A program made the position numbers and the translations under genes. Below the pieces are notes generated by a model, which searched no databases, was not told the DNA's origin, and worked only from the letters and a program-made list of their open reading frames with translations. DNA of 22,397 nucleotides from Bryobacterales bacterium (GTDB lineage Bacteria; Acidobacteriota; Terriglobia; Bryobacterales; Bryobacteraceae): contig JAEUQE010000139.1 of the NCBI GenBank assembly GCA_016789785.1, forward strand, positions 1 to 22,397, given 5' to 3'. Positions 8,138-16,167 of this stretch are shown here, piece by piece. Positions within the stretch are counted from its first letter, which is position 1; every line of letters starts with the position of its first letter.

Positions 8138-10153
8138 CTACCGCGGAAGTGAAACCGTGGCTCGATAATTCGACTCGTTGTAGTCCGGATTGCGCCGCGG
8201 CTTGTAGATCTGCGTGCCGGTGAACGGCCGGTCCTGCGTGTAGATCCACACCCGCTTCTGATCCCAGAGAATGATCTCATCGCGAGCGTCACCGGTGAGA
8301 TCCGCCACATGATAAGCGAGGTCGGGATGGCCGTCGTCCGGGAACATCACCACGCGGCGCAGTTCCCCGTCAATCATTCCGCCTTCACGTAAGTTGCCGG
8401 AAAGAAGTGCGAACTCCTGCCCGTCGCCGCGCCAGTTCACGGGTGCAAGATGTGTCGAACCAGGAACCATTTCGTCCTGCGCGAGCATGTTGCCATCATG
8501 ATCGAATAGCGAGACGATGCCGGGATTGCGCCAGAAATTCGCGATCATGACCTGCAGCCCAGGCAGATCGCGACGATACTTACCAACACTCTGCGTCTGC
8601 GCGTGGCCAAGCCGGATGTGTTTGTGAATGCGCCCATCCCGCTCAATGATCACGAGCCCTTCATCACTCCCGCAGATGTAAGCGCGCAGCGGACCATCGG
8701 CACGTCCGCTGTAATTGCCAACAGAGATGGCATCGGCGTGATCCTTCATTTGACGATCATGCGACCAGAGCATCTTGCCATCGGGCGACCACATCGCATA
8801 ACCGATCACAAACTCCTGCTTGCCGTCGTTGTCCGCATCGAATGGATAGGGAAAGTGTCCCGTTTGCCCGCGCCCCTCCCACAGCATTTCGAGGTTCGCA
8901 TTGTAGAGCCAGAAGCCACGATAGCGGTCCTTCAGCAAAATCTCGCGCGGCGACTTCGCGCCCGATGCGTTGAGAAACAGCAGCGAATCGCCGTTGGTGT
9001 ACTCATGCGGCATCTCGCTCAGGTTGTTCGGCAGCGCCTTGGGAAGCAACGCCGACTTGCGCAACTCTCCCGTGCGGCCTTCCAGGATCTGCAGTTCGAA
9101 GTCGCGCACGAGAACCACTTCGTTCCTGCCATCACCATCCACGTCGTGAATCTGAAACGGCGTGTCGTTGGTGAGAAGGCCATTCGCGGGATTGGCGCGG
9201 CCCTGCTGCCAGATCACTTTACCTTCCAGCGTGACCGCGGTCAGGCAGCTCAACTGATCGTACGCATCGCCGCGGACCTTCGGCACGTTCTGCCCGATCA
9301 GCATGTCGACGCGTCCGTCGCCATCCAGATCGCCGAAGCGAACGTTGCGGCCCGCGCCGAATTCCGGGGTATCGAATTTCCGCCACAGCTTGGGCTTCGG
9401 ATTCGCCCCGCGCAGGCGCTCCAATTCCGCATCACGGGCGGCGATGCGAGACCGGATCTGCGCGGCGGTTGAGTCGGGCGCGGTCACGGCGAACGATTGA
9501 TAGCGCACCGGAGTATTGCCAACCAGCCCCGCGTGGCCCTTCAGAATCTCATCGTGCGACGATTCCAGAATCTGCTTTCCATCAATGAAGGCGCGGATCT
9601 GTGGGCCGCGGTTCTCGACGCGCAGAGTGTAGTAGCGCGTGGTCTCGTACGTGAAGGGCGCGGCGGCAAGCTCCTTGTAGTCGCTCTTGCGAAACTCGCT
9701 GTCGACCGGCAGCCGCAGGATCAGCTTCGCGTGTGTGCCCTCTTCGAACAGGAATGCGTAGAAATGCCGCGAGGTGCGATATCGGAACACAAGTCCAACG
9801 CGGCCGCGCTTTGACAAGGGACGCACCTTCGCTTCCACCGTGTAGTCCGACCAGTCGTTGTCGCCGGTGACGAACAGCGGAAGATACCGTGCATCATCCA
9901 CTACCTGATGCTGTTCAAGATAGGGTTTGCCGGCCTCATCGCCCGCGGCCCAGTGGTCCGTGTGCACGATGGGGTTTCGCCACGGATGCGTGCGGACGCC
10001 GCGATGCTCAATGTAGTGGTATTCCTGAATGGCGCCGTTGAGCTGGCCCATCGGCTGTGAGAGCAGGCCGGGACGGAAGCGCGAGAAGTCATCGCGAAAG
10101 AGATCGCCGGCGAACGCGAGTGGCACCACGAAGGTGAGCAGAAGCAAACGCAT
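8138..10153 (-). CDS. Secreted FG-GAP/VCBS-repeat protein, rhamnogalacturonan-lyase-like
   Basis: This is a 671-residue protein with a short Sec signal (MRLLLLTFVVPLAFAG). Residues about 85-225 resemble a concanavalin-like sandwich of the DUF1080/LamG kind (YTVEAKVRP, GRVGLVFRYR, YTLRVENRGPQIRAFIDGK). From about 260 onward it forms a propeller-like region with calcium-loop FG-GAP motifs: FGDLDGDGRVD (about 273), HDVDGDGRNE (about 336), PFDADNDGKQE (about 440) and ADLTGDARDE (about 620). The last segment, with its WDQKRVWIYTQ and NESNYRATVSLP stretches, recalls C-termini of rhamnogalacturonan-lyase-type proteins. A lyase or glycan-binding role is inferred, and no catalytic residue was identified. 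It starts 36 bp after the sulfatase, so the two are probably cotranscribed and act on the same extracellular glycan. No clear Shine-Dalgarno is present, and a hairpin covers that position. Confidence 0.68.
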   Translation of the reverse strand: MRLLLLTFVVPLAFAGDLFRDDFSRFRPGLLSQPMGQLNGAIQEYHYIEHRGVRTHPWRNPIVHTDHWAAGDEAGKPYLEQHQVVDDARYLPLFVTGDNDWSDYTVEAKVRPLSKRGRVGLVFRYRTSRHFYAFLFEEGTHAKLILRLPVDSEFRKSDYKELAAAPFTYETTRYYTLRVENRGPQIRAFIDGKQILESSHDEILKGHAGLVGNTPVRYQSFAVTAPDSTAAQIRSRIAARDAELERLRGANPKPKLWRKFDTPEFGAGRNVRFGDLDGDGRVDMLIGQNVPKVRGDAYDQLSCLTAVTLEGKVIWQQGRANPANGLLTNDTPFQIHDVDGDGRNEVVLVRDFELQILEGRTGELRKSALLPKALPNNLSEMPHEYTNGDSLLFLNASGAKSPREILLKDRYRGFWLYNANLEMLWEGRGQTGHFPYPFDADNDGKQEFVIGYAMWSPDGKMLWSHDRQMKDHADAISVGNYSGRADGPLRAYICGSDEGLVIIERDGRIHKHIRLGHAQTQSVGKYRRDLPGLQVMIANFWRNPGIVSLFDHDGNMLAQDEMVPGSTHLAPVNWRGDGQEFALLSGNLREGGMIDGELRRVVMFPDDGHPDLAYHVADLTGDARDEIILWDQKRVWIYTQDRPFTGTQIYKPRRNPDYNESNYRATVSLPR

Positions 10154-10154
10154 G

Positions 10155-10171
10155 AAGCGATCTTATCGCTT
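10155..10171 (-). promoter_or_regulatory. 7-bp hairpin occupying the ribosome-binding position
   Basis: AAGCGAT (10155-10161) and ATCGCTT (10165-10171) are exact reverse complements around a 3-nt loop, one base upstream of the lyase-like ATG. There is no T-run, so it is not an intrinsic terminator. As RNA it would cover the Shine-Dalgarno position and could limit translation relative to the upstream sulfatase. Confidence 0.4.
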
Positions 10172-10189
10172 GTCAGGGCTTCCCGCGCT

Positions 10190-11611
10190 CTACTTCCCTC
10201 GCTCCGCCTGCCGCTTCTTGCGCTGCGCCTTCCGGGCGCGTCCATCTTCTTCGTCATCCTCCTCCGCACCGCGCGGGTTACGAATGCGGGGAGCGTTTCC
10301 CTTGCGCCAGGTATCGAGCGCCGCCTGCATGCGCTGAACGATTTCCGGATGCTTCGCTGCGAGGTCGCTCTTCTCACTCATGTCGGCGTTGAGGTCGAAC
10401 AACTCGACCTTCCCGTTGTTGCTCACGAGCTTCCATCGGCTGTTGCGAACCGCGAGCTTCTTCTCGTCGCCGTCCCAGAACAGCCATTCGTGCACGGGGC
10501 CGGATGCCGCGCCTGTGACGTGTGGCAACAGATTCCTGCCGTGATACTCCCGATCCGACGGCAGCGAACCGCCCGCCGCCGCCAGCACCGTCGGCAGCAC
10601 GTCCATGCAGATCACCGGCTCTCGAACCACTGTGTTCGCGCGAAGCTTCGCGGGCCATCTCATCAGGAAGGGCACATGGATTCCGCCTTCGTACACGCTG
10701 TGCTTGAAGTCGCGCAATGCTCCGTTGTTCGCCGCATTGTTCTTTGCGCCGCCGTTGTCTGAGAAGAAGACCACCAGCGTGTTCTTCTCAATGCCCCTCT
10801 TCTTCAATTCGTCCAGTACGCGCCCCACCGCGCGGTCTTCATGTTCCAACATCGCAAGGAGGATGTCGCGCTTCGGATTTCCGGTATCGTACTTCTTGAT
10901 GCTCGCCTCCGGCGCCTGCAGCGGAAAGTGCACGGCGTTGAATGCCAGGTACAGGAAGAACGGCCTCTTCTCGTGACGCGCGATGAACGACACGGCCTCG
11001 CGTCCCAGATTATCGGTCAGATAGCCCGTGTCCTCGATGACTCGATCGTTCCGCCAAATCGAGTCGTACTTCTGTTCGGTGGGCTTGAGGTTGAAGTAGT
11101 CATGGCCTCCGTGGCCGAGGAAGCCGTAGAACTCGTCGAAGCCCCGGCGTAGCGGATGGTGCTCCATATCGAGCCCAAGATGCCATTTGCCAAGCGCGCC
11201 AGTGGCGTAGCCTTGCTTCTTCAATAGATCGGCGAGCGTAGTCTCCGAAAGCGGCATTCCCGCGCGCGAATCGGACGCCGTATAGAATCCGAACCGCTGC
11301 GGATACCGGCCGGTCATGAGAGCCGCACGCGTCGGCGCGCAAACGTAGGCACTCGCGTAGCCTTGCGTGAAACGCACACCGCCTTGTGCAATGCGATCGA
11401 TGTTGGGCGTCTTCACTTCGGCCGGATGATCGTACGCACTGACGTCGGCATAGCCGTGGTCGTCGGAGACAATCACCACAACGTTCGGCTTGTCCGCGGC
11501 GGCAATCGCAGGCCGCGCGCCAATGGTAAGTGCCCCGCCTCCGAGCGTTCGAATCACCGCCCGGCGCGTGAGAGCCGCCCACTTGCTTTGCATATTGCGC
11601 GTGCTTTGCAT
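10190..11611 (-). CDS. Tat-exported type I sulfatase (arylsulfatase A-like)
   Basis: This 473-residue enzyme hydrolyses sulfate esters, probably on a polysaccharide. A twin-arginine signal (LTRRAVIRTLGGGA, about 14-27) ends near ARPAIA. Visible active-site elements are D50-D51 in VSDDHG (metal), C91-A-P-T-R95 (the cysteine is converted to formylglycine by a maturase), GKWHLG at 141-146 and FFSDNGG at about 282-288 (metal Asp/Asn). The length suits the S1 family. The C-terminus is unusually charged (EEDDEEDGRARKAQRKKRQ), which looks like a disordered tail. An in-frame ATG six codons later is an alternative start, and neither start has a clear Shine-Dalgarno. No formylglycine-generating enzyme is encoded in the window. 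The gene lies 39 bp after the reductase and 36 bp before the lyase-like gene. Confidence 0.94.
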   Translation of the reverse strand: MQSTRNMQSKWAALTRRAVIRTLGGGALTIGARPAIAAADKPNVVVIVSDDHGYADVSAYDHPAEVKTPNIDRIAQGGVRFTQGYASAYVCAPTRAALMTGRYPQRFGFYTASDSRAGMPLSETTLADLLKKQGYATGALGKWHLGLDMEHHPLRRGFDEFYGFLGHGGHDYFNLKPTEQKYDSIWRNDRVIEDTGYLTDNLGREAVSFIARHEKRPFFLYLAFNAVHFPLQAPEASIKKYDTGNPKRDILLAMLEHEDRAVGRVLDELKKRGIEKNTLVVFFSDNGGAKNNAANNGALRDFKHSVYEGGIHVPFLMRWPAKLRANTVVREPVICMDVLPTVLAAAGGSLPSDREYHGRNLLPHVTGAASGPVHEWLFWDGDEKKLAVRNSRWKLVSNNGKVELFDLNADMSEKSDLAAKHPEIVQRMQAALDTWRKGNAPRIRNPRGAEEDDEEDGRARKAQRKKRQAERGK

Positions 11612-11650
11612 GGTGAGATGGTATCGCGCGCTGCGCTCTGGGCCCGCCCG

Positions 11651-12664
11651 TCAAAGATCCGAGATCTTCACAAGCTGCTTGCCGGTATTCTCTCCGCGCA
11701 GCATGCCCAGGAATGCATCCACCGCATGGTCGATGCCATCGACAACCGTCTCGCGATATTTCAGTTGACCCGATTGCACCCAGCCCGCCATCTCGCGCAA
11801 CGCTTCCTCCGCGCGGGCCGCAAACTGAAATACCAGAAATCCCTGCACACGAAGCTGCAGCCGCAACATCAGTGGAAGCAGCCGCGGACCCAGGTCCGGC
11901 TTTTCGAGGTTGTACAACGCGATCTGACCACACACGGCAACACGCCCGAGCGGGTTCATCAATGGGAATACCGCATCGGTGATCGCGCCGCCGACGTTGT
12001 CGAAGTACACATCAATGCCCTGCGGGCAAAGCCGCTTCAGCGTGGCGTAGTAGTCGCTGTGGGTCTTGTAGTTGAACGCCGCGTCGAAGCCAAGCTCACG
12101 TTCCATCCACGCCACCTTGTCGTCGGTGCCCGCAATGCCAACAACCTTGCAATCCTTGATCTTCGCGATCTGGCCCACGTAGCTGCCCACCGCGCCCGCC
12201 GCGCCGGAGACTACCACCGTCTCTCCCGCTTTCGGCTGGCCGATTTCGAGCAGGCCGAAGTAGGCCGTCATCCCCGGCATGCCCAGCACGCCCAGCGCCG
12301 TCGAGATGGGCGCAAGCGCGGGGTCGACCTTGCGAACGCCCTTCCCATTGCTGATGGCGAACTGCTGCCATCCGAACTGGCCCGCCACATAATCGCCTTC
12401 CTGAAACTTCGGATGCCGCGATGCCAGCACTTTGCCAACCACGCCACCCGTCATCACTTCGCCGATCTTGACGGGCTCGGCGTAGGACTTCGCATCGCTC
12501 ATGCGACCGCGCATGTACGGATCCACGGAAAGATACGACGCGCCGATGAGGAACTCGCCATCCGAGGGCGATGGCATCGGTGCTTCAGCGAGCTGAAAGT
12601 CGGACGGTTTTGGGAAGCCAACCGGGCGTGCGGCCAGCAGAATCTGCTTGTTGATCTCGGGCAT
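11651..12664 (-). CDS. MDR-family NADP-dependent oxidoreductase (LTB4 dehydrogenase/prostaglandin reductase-like)
   Basis: This 337-residue cytoplasmic enzyme belongs to the zinc-independent medium-chain branch that reduces alpha,beta-unsaturated carbonyls with NADPH. The catalytic N-terminal domain holds SYLSVDPYMRGRM (about 43-55). The Rossmann domain shows VVVSGAAGAVGS (150-161) and a GIAGTDDK turn (176-183) typical of NADPH binding. FDNVGG and GRVAVCGQIALYN follow. The zinc-ligand cysteines of classical alcohol dehydrogenases are absent, as expected. I place the start at ATG 12664-12662 because a CTGGAG site lies 6-11 nt upstream and homologues begin near MPEINKQ; an upstream ATG at 12709 would add 15 unconserved residues. 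It sits between the cyclotransferase and sulfatase genes with gaps of 48 and 39 bp. Its link to glycan breakdown is unclear. Confidence 0.9.
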   Translation of the reverse strand: MPEINKQILLAARPVGFPKPSDFQLAEAPMPSPSDGEFLIGASYLSVDPYMRGRMSDAKSYAEPVKIGEVMTGGVVGKVLASRHPKFQEGDYVAGQFGWQQFAISNGKGVRKVDPALAPISTALGVLGMPGMTAYFGLLEIGQPKAGETVVVSGAAGAVGSYVGQIAKIKDCKVVGIAGTDDKVAWMERELGFDAAFNYKTHSDYYATLKRLCPQGIDVYFDNVGGAITDAVFPLMNPLGRVAVCGQIALYNLEKPDLGPRLLPLMLRLQLRVQGFLVFQFAARAEEALREMAGWVQSGQLKYRETVVDGIDHAVDAFLGMLRGENTGKQLVKISDL

Positions 12665-12712
12665 GTAGGACTCCAGGAGAGGCCATGTTAGCAGACCCGT
12701 GGAGCGCACCGG

Positions 12713-13483
12713 TTATCGCTTCACAAGACCAACTTCGAAGAGCTTCGGCCACAACTTGCCCGTGACAAACAAGCGCCCGTTCGGAGCATCATAAGCGATC
12801 CCGTTCAACACATCCACGGGCTCGGCTTGATCTTCGGCGGTGAGCAAGCCATCAAGATCGATCCATCCGGTCACACGTCCGTCGTCTGGCGAGAAGCGCA
12901 CGATGCGATTCGTCTGCCACACGTTGGCGAAGATCTCGCCATCCACCCACTCCAGTTCGTTGAGAAACCGCACACGCCGTTCTCCATCGTGCACCTGGAT
13001 ACGCCGCAGCTCACTCAACGTGGCGGGATCCCACACGCGAATCTCATCGGTGCCATCGCTCATATAGAGGACCTTGCCGTCGTTGGTGAGGCCCCAACCT
13101 TCGCCGGGATACTGAAAGCGCCGCACCAGCGCAAGATCGGACTGCCGGTAGACGAAGCCGGTCTGATGCTGCCAGGTAAGTTGGAAGATCTCCCCATTGA
13201 GCACGGTGATGCCTTCGCCGAACATGGGCTCGACGAGCGGCTTCAGTTCGAGCACGCGGCCGGTTTCCAAATCGACGCGACGGATTCCGGAGCGTCCTTC
13301 GAGACCGGTGCTTTCATATAACTCGCCGTCGCGGTATTCCAGGCCCTGTGTGAACGCGCCGCGATCGTGTGGATAGACACGCGCGACACGGATACGGTAT
13401 TCGGGCGTGGCTTGCTGGGCAGGACTGTTGGCACATCCGGTGAGCCAGACGGCCGACGCCAGCAGAAGGATGAAACGCCCCAT
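12713..13483 (-). CDS. Glutaminyl-peptide cyclotransferase family lipoprotein (glutamine cyclotransferase, PF05096-type)
   Basis: This 256-residue, five-bladed-propeller-type protein resembles plant/bacterial glutaminyl cyclases, which convert N-terminal glutamine to pyroglutamate. The signal peptide ends in lipobox LTGC with C17 as the lipidated residue, so it is membrane-anchored and periplasmic. Family landmarks in order are FTQGLEYRDGELYESTGLEG, FGEGITVL, QLTWQHQTGFVY, GEGWGLTNDGKVLYMSDG, FLNELEWVDGEIFANVW and DVLNGIAYD with RLFVTGKLWP. The start is set at ATG 13483-13481 because the lipoprotein signal begins there; an in-frame extension to 13597 encodes no plausible signal. It is the first gene of the minus-strand run. 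The enzymatic assignment is good by family, but the client protein is unknown. Confidence 0.9.
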   Translation of the reverse strand: MGRFILLLASAVWLTGCANSPAQQATPEYRIRVARVYPHDRGAFTQGLEYRDGELYESTGLEGRSGIRRVDLETGRVLELKPLVEPMFGEGITVLNGEIFQLTWQHQTGFVYRQSDLALVRRFQYPGEGWGLTNDGKVLYMSDGTDEIRVWDPATLSELRRIQVHDGERRVRFLNELEWVDGEIFANVWQTNRIVRFSPDDGRVTGWIDLDGLLTAEDQAEPVDVLNGIAYDAPNGRLFVTGKLWPKLFEVGLVKR

Positions 13484-13617
13484 TTCTCTATTCTGGCAGG
13501 TGTCGCGCCATGGTGGCGACGGCCGCAAGCCCGCTTTCCGGCGCGCATTTGTGCCGCCGGATGGGCCGCATAGGAGAGTCCATACTCCGGGCGCCAAGGC
13601 GCTATGATTAGGTCGTC

Positions 13618-14154
13618 ATGGCGAAACTTCCCGTTCTATTTCTTGTTCTATTGACGATTGTCAGCGGGCAGACCGTACAAATGACCGCAAGCGCGACGGT
13701 GAATGGGCAAAACCGGTTCGTGATTGGCACTGAAACCAACGGCGTGCATCTCGAGTTTCAACCAATTAGCGCGACGCTGAATCCCCCGGCCACCGGCCTC
13801 GCGGCCGTAGAGATAGGGATCCAGAAATTGGGGGAACTGAACATCACCTCTGGTTGCGCATTGACGCGGTACTGTCCCGGTGATCGCGTCACTCGTGGTC
13901 AGATGGCTTCATTCCTCGCGCGCGCGAAAACGGGCTTGATGCCGGGCGAGGTGTTCAACGGCATCGATTTCCCCAGTGCATATGGAAGGGACTACATTGA
14001 TGTCGGTCCCCAGCACCTGTTCCGGCTACCCATCGAACTCATCCGCAGACTCGGCGTGACGTCGGGATGCTACGACAATGCGTACTGCCCGGAGGACTCC
14101 ACCACCCGAGGCCAGATGGCGGTGTTTCTCGTCCGGGCTTTCTTCACGCCGTAG
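13618..14154 (+). CDS. Small secreted protein with two SLH-like motifs
   Basis: This is a 178-residue protein with a Sec signal (MAKLPVLFLVLLTIVSG|Q), followed by about 45 residues without recognisable features. Two repeats then follow: IQKLGELNITSGC...YCPGDRVTRGQMASFLARA (about 68-104) and IELIRRLGVTSGC...YCPEDSTTRGQMAVFLVRAFF (about 140-176). These match the C-terminal half of the S-layer homology motif (TRGQMA) plus a conserved pair of cysteines per repeat, which may form a disulphide. SLH motifs bind cell-surface polymers. With only two motifs and no other domain it may be a surface-associated accessory protein. It is divergent from the cyclotransferase gene and convergent with the helicase, ending 10 bp before the helicase stop. 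A TATGAT box at 13603-13608 would leave almost no leader. Confidence 0.78.
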   Translation: MAKLPVLFLVLLTIVSGQTVQMTASATVNGQNRFVIGTETNGVHLEFQPISATLNPPATGLAAVEIGIQKLGELNITSGCALTRYCPGDRVTRGQMASFLARAKTGLMPGEVFNGIDFPSAYGRDYIDVGPQHLFRLPIELIRRLGVTSGCYDNAYCPEDSTTRGQMAVFLVRAFFTP

Positions 14155-14164
14155 CGACTCGATC

Positions 14165-15412
14165 CTACCCAACCCGGCTGCGGCGGCGCGGACGGAACTC
14201 CCGCGTGACCGGCCGGAAACCACGCGGCTTCGGCGAGGCGTCCCTGGGGAGAAACACGACCTTGGTCTGCTCGGCCGGCAGCGCTTCCACTAACTCTGCC
14301 GTAGTAACTTGCTGTAACTCGAGCCGCGAACCGATGGTGCGTTCGATCTTACGAATTTCCGTCCGCTCGGCGCGCGTGCTGAAGGTCGACGCCAACCCCT
14401 GCGCCCCTGCCCTTCCCGTCCGGCCAACGCGATGGATGAAATCCTCCGGCACCTGCGGCAAATCGTAGTTGATCACGTGACCGATCCCGTCCACGTGGAT
14501 CCCGCGCGACGCAACGTCGGTTGCCACCAGCACCTGGAAGCGGTTTTCCTTGAAGCCACGCAGCGCTTCGTTGCGCTGTCCCTGCGTGCGTCCACCGTGA
14601 ATCCGCGCGCTCTTCACGCCGGCCCTTGCGAGATTCTTCGACAACTTATCCGCGCCATGCTTCGTTCGCGAAAACACAAGGCAGGACCCGCGATCGTCGC
14701 GCAGGAGTTTCACCAGCAGGCTGAACTTACGCTCCTGCTCTACTTCGTACAGGTGCAGATCCACCCGGTCCGCGGTGCGCGTTGCCGCGCCGACCGAAAT
14801 CCGCACGGGATTTCGCAGGTGCGCGTCGATCAGGTGGGCCACCGACTTCTCGATGGTGGCGGAAAAGAACACGGTCTGGCGGGTGGCGGGCGTCTCCTTC
14901 AGGATGACGCGCAACGAGGGAAGAAAGCCCATGTCGAGCATGCGGTCGGCCTCATCAAGGACCAGAAACTGCACGCCGCCGAGACGCACCAGGCGCCGGT
15001 CGAGGAAGTCGCACAGCCGGCCGGGCGTGGCGATCACCACCTGCGCGCCCTCGCGAATCTTGCGCAATTGGCTGTTCTCATTCACGCCTCCCACCACCAC
15101 AGCGGAGCGGATGCCGGTGCCGGCGGTGAGCTTGAGCAGCGTCTCATTGATCTGGATCGCGAGTTCACGGGTCGGGCTGAGCACCAGCGCCTGGACACCC
15201 GTCTTCACGCACTGGGCGCGGAAGCGTTGCAGCAGCGGAATGAGAAAGCCGAGCGTCTTGCCGGTGCCGGTTTGCGCGGTGGCTACCACGTCGCGGCCTT
15301 CCAGTACGGGGGGGATTGCCTGCGCCTGTACGGGGGTCGGTGTCACGAAGCCGTTGCGCGAGAGATTGCTCTGCAGCACAGAGCACAAGGAAAGGTCAGA
15401 AAAACAATTCAT
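14165..15412 (-). CDS. DEAD-box ATP-dependent RNA helicase (RhlE-like)
   Basis: This 415-residue helicase unwinds RNA duplexes during ribosome assembly or mRNA turnover. All core motifs are present: Q motif GFVTPTPVQAQAIP (21-34), motif I AQTGTGKT (46-53), Ia PTRELA (80-85), Ib TPGR (129-132), II DEAD (153-156), III SAT (184-186), V ATDVASRGI (297-305) and VI HRVGRTGR (327-334). A short Arg/Pro-rich tail (PRGFRPVTREFRPRRRSRVG) likely provides nonspecific RNA binding. The start is right by family (MNCFSDLSL matches RhlE N-termini), but no Shine-Dalgarno precedes it. The 5' region is A-rich (AACAAAAAACTGA), suggesting standby or leader-based initiation. It lies 152 bp downstream of the 67-residue gene on the same strand. 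Confidence 0.97.
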   Translation of the reverse strand: MNCFSDLSLCSVLQSNLSRNGFVTPTPVQAQAIPPVLEGRDVVATAQTGTGKTLGFLIPLLQRFRAQCVKTGVQALVLSPTRELAIQINETLLKLTAGTGIRSAVVVGGVNENSQLRKIREGAQVVIATPGRLCDFLDRRLVRLGGVQFLVLDEADRMLDMGFLPSLRVILKETPATRQTVFFSATIEKSVAHLIDAHLRNPVRISVGAATRTADRVDLHLYEVEQERKFSLLVKLLRDDRGSCLVFSRTKHGADKLSKNLARAGVKSARIHGGRTQGQRNEALRGFKENRFQVLVATDVASRGIHVDGIGHVINYDLPQVPEDFIHRVGRTGRAGAQGLASTFSTRAERTEIRKIERTIGSRLELQQVTTAELVEALPAEQTKVVFLPRDASPKPRGFRPVTREFRPRRRSRVG

Positions 15413-15564
15413 TCAGTTTTTTGTTGATTTTGCAAACAGTCGATACGGTAAAGAAATGGCGCCAGGGTCGAGTTACGCGAGGAACATCCCGGAGGAGGTG
15501 ACTGCAAGTGTAATTGTGCTGGCCGCAAGCAATGGATTTCAAGAGGAAGGGCGCGAGCCCGGTG

Positions 15565-15768
15565 TCAGTTCGAGTGCGGACGCGAATCGGTATCAGCTCC
15601 GTCGAGATCGGCGTTCGCCTGGTAATCCCAGTCGATCTCCGGCCCGCCGTCACCATCCTTCTTGTCCTGTTTCTTCTGCAGGCGTTTGGCGAGCTTTTCC
15701 TGCTGCTTCTCTTTGCGCTGCTGCTCTTTCTGGCGCTTTTTGAAAGTCTGTCCGCCTTGTCCAGCCAT
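15565..15768 (-). CDS. Small, highly charged hypothetical protein (67 aa)
   Basis: This is a 67-residue cytoplasmic protein with no signal or membrane segment. Residues about 9-38 are almost entirely Lys, Arg, Gln and Glu (FKKRQKEQQRKEKQQEKLAK), predicted as one long helix, and the C-terminus turns acidic (DKKDGDGGPEIDWDY, DLDGADTD). Such MAGxxTFKKRxKE proteins occur as small conserved hypotheticals in several bacterial phyla and have no established function. An RNA or ribosome association is only a guess, drawn from composition and the helicase downstream. The start is well supported by GGAGAAGGAG about 8 nt before the ATG. A weak GGGC-GCGA-GCCC hairpin (15549-15560) lies just after the stop. 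Confidence 0.72.
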   Translation of the reverse strand: MAGQGGQTFKKRQKEQQRKEKQQEKLAKRLQKKQDKKDGDGGPEIDWDYQANADLDGADTDSRPHSN

Positions 15769-16035
15769 GCAATTTACTCCTTCTCCAAATTTCCGGGGAG
15801 AGGCCTAAGTCGTGGATCCGGAACAGTTTTGCGGTCCAGTGTGGGGCAGTCCTCTCTGTGTCGTCAGACCGGCGTCCTTGTCAGACAGTAGTCGTTGGAG
15901 GAACTATCAGCCGGAAGCAGGCGTTCAGGAACGCGTGCAGCAAAGACAATGTCAGGATAGCACACTTTCCGGTCCCGCAATGCATTCGGTGGGGCGGTTC
16001 GCGGAACGTCCTTCCAGCGTCCGGCGGCGAGCTTT
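15769..16035. other. Intergenic tract between the toxin remnant and the 67-residue gene
   Basis: I see no protein-like frame in these 267 bases. The only structure noted is GCGTTC-AG-GAACGC (15921-15934), an exact 6-bp inverted repeat with a 2-nt gap. The promoter of the 67-residue gene probably lies here but no consensus pair is convincing. Confidence 0.4.
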
Positions 16036-16167
16036 CTACGGGTCGGTTGTGAACAGGACGACGCCCGCCTTCCGCGCCGCCGCGCACAGAGCGCGGTCGA
16101 GGCTGGCCAGCGCCTCTCCCTCACGCAGAGCCAGATCCAGAGAGGCGTCAAGGACGAGCCCAGCCAT
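16036..16167 (-). pseudogene. VapC/PIN-domain toxin remnant with an in-frame internal deletion
   Basis: A 43-codon frame starts at ATG 16167-16165 and overlaps the antitoxin stop by one base (TAATG), the classic arrangement of a toxin-antitoxin pair. Its first nine residues, MAGLVLDAS, are the N-terminus of a PIN toxin with the first catalytic Asp. The rest, LDLALREGEALASLDRAL and CAAARKAGVVLFT, matches the C-terminal end of VapC-like proteins (usual form: YLxLALRxGLPLATLDRAL...AGV). About 85-95 residues normally lying between, including the central acidic residues, are missing, yet the reading frame is kept. It cannot be an active nuclease. Microhomology between the N-terminal LDAS codons and the C-terminal YDA(A/S) codons of an ancestral gene is a plausible cause (inference). 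Confidence 0.72.

Noticed and set aside
11363..12691. 442-codon plus-strand frame across the sulfatase and reductase
   Set aside because: It spans two real genes on the opposite strand, has no family signature and is arginine/histidine rich.
14432..15427. 331-codon plus-strand frame opposite the helicase
   Set aside because: The helicase shows every DEAD-box motif; the opposing frame has none and no ribosome binding site.
15864..16151. 95-codon minus-strand frame overlapping the toxin remnant
   Set aside because: It is out of frame with the recognisable PIN residues, and its translation is Arg/Cys-rich noise.
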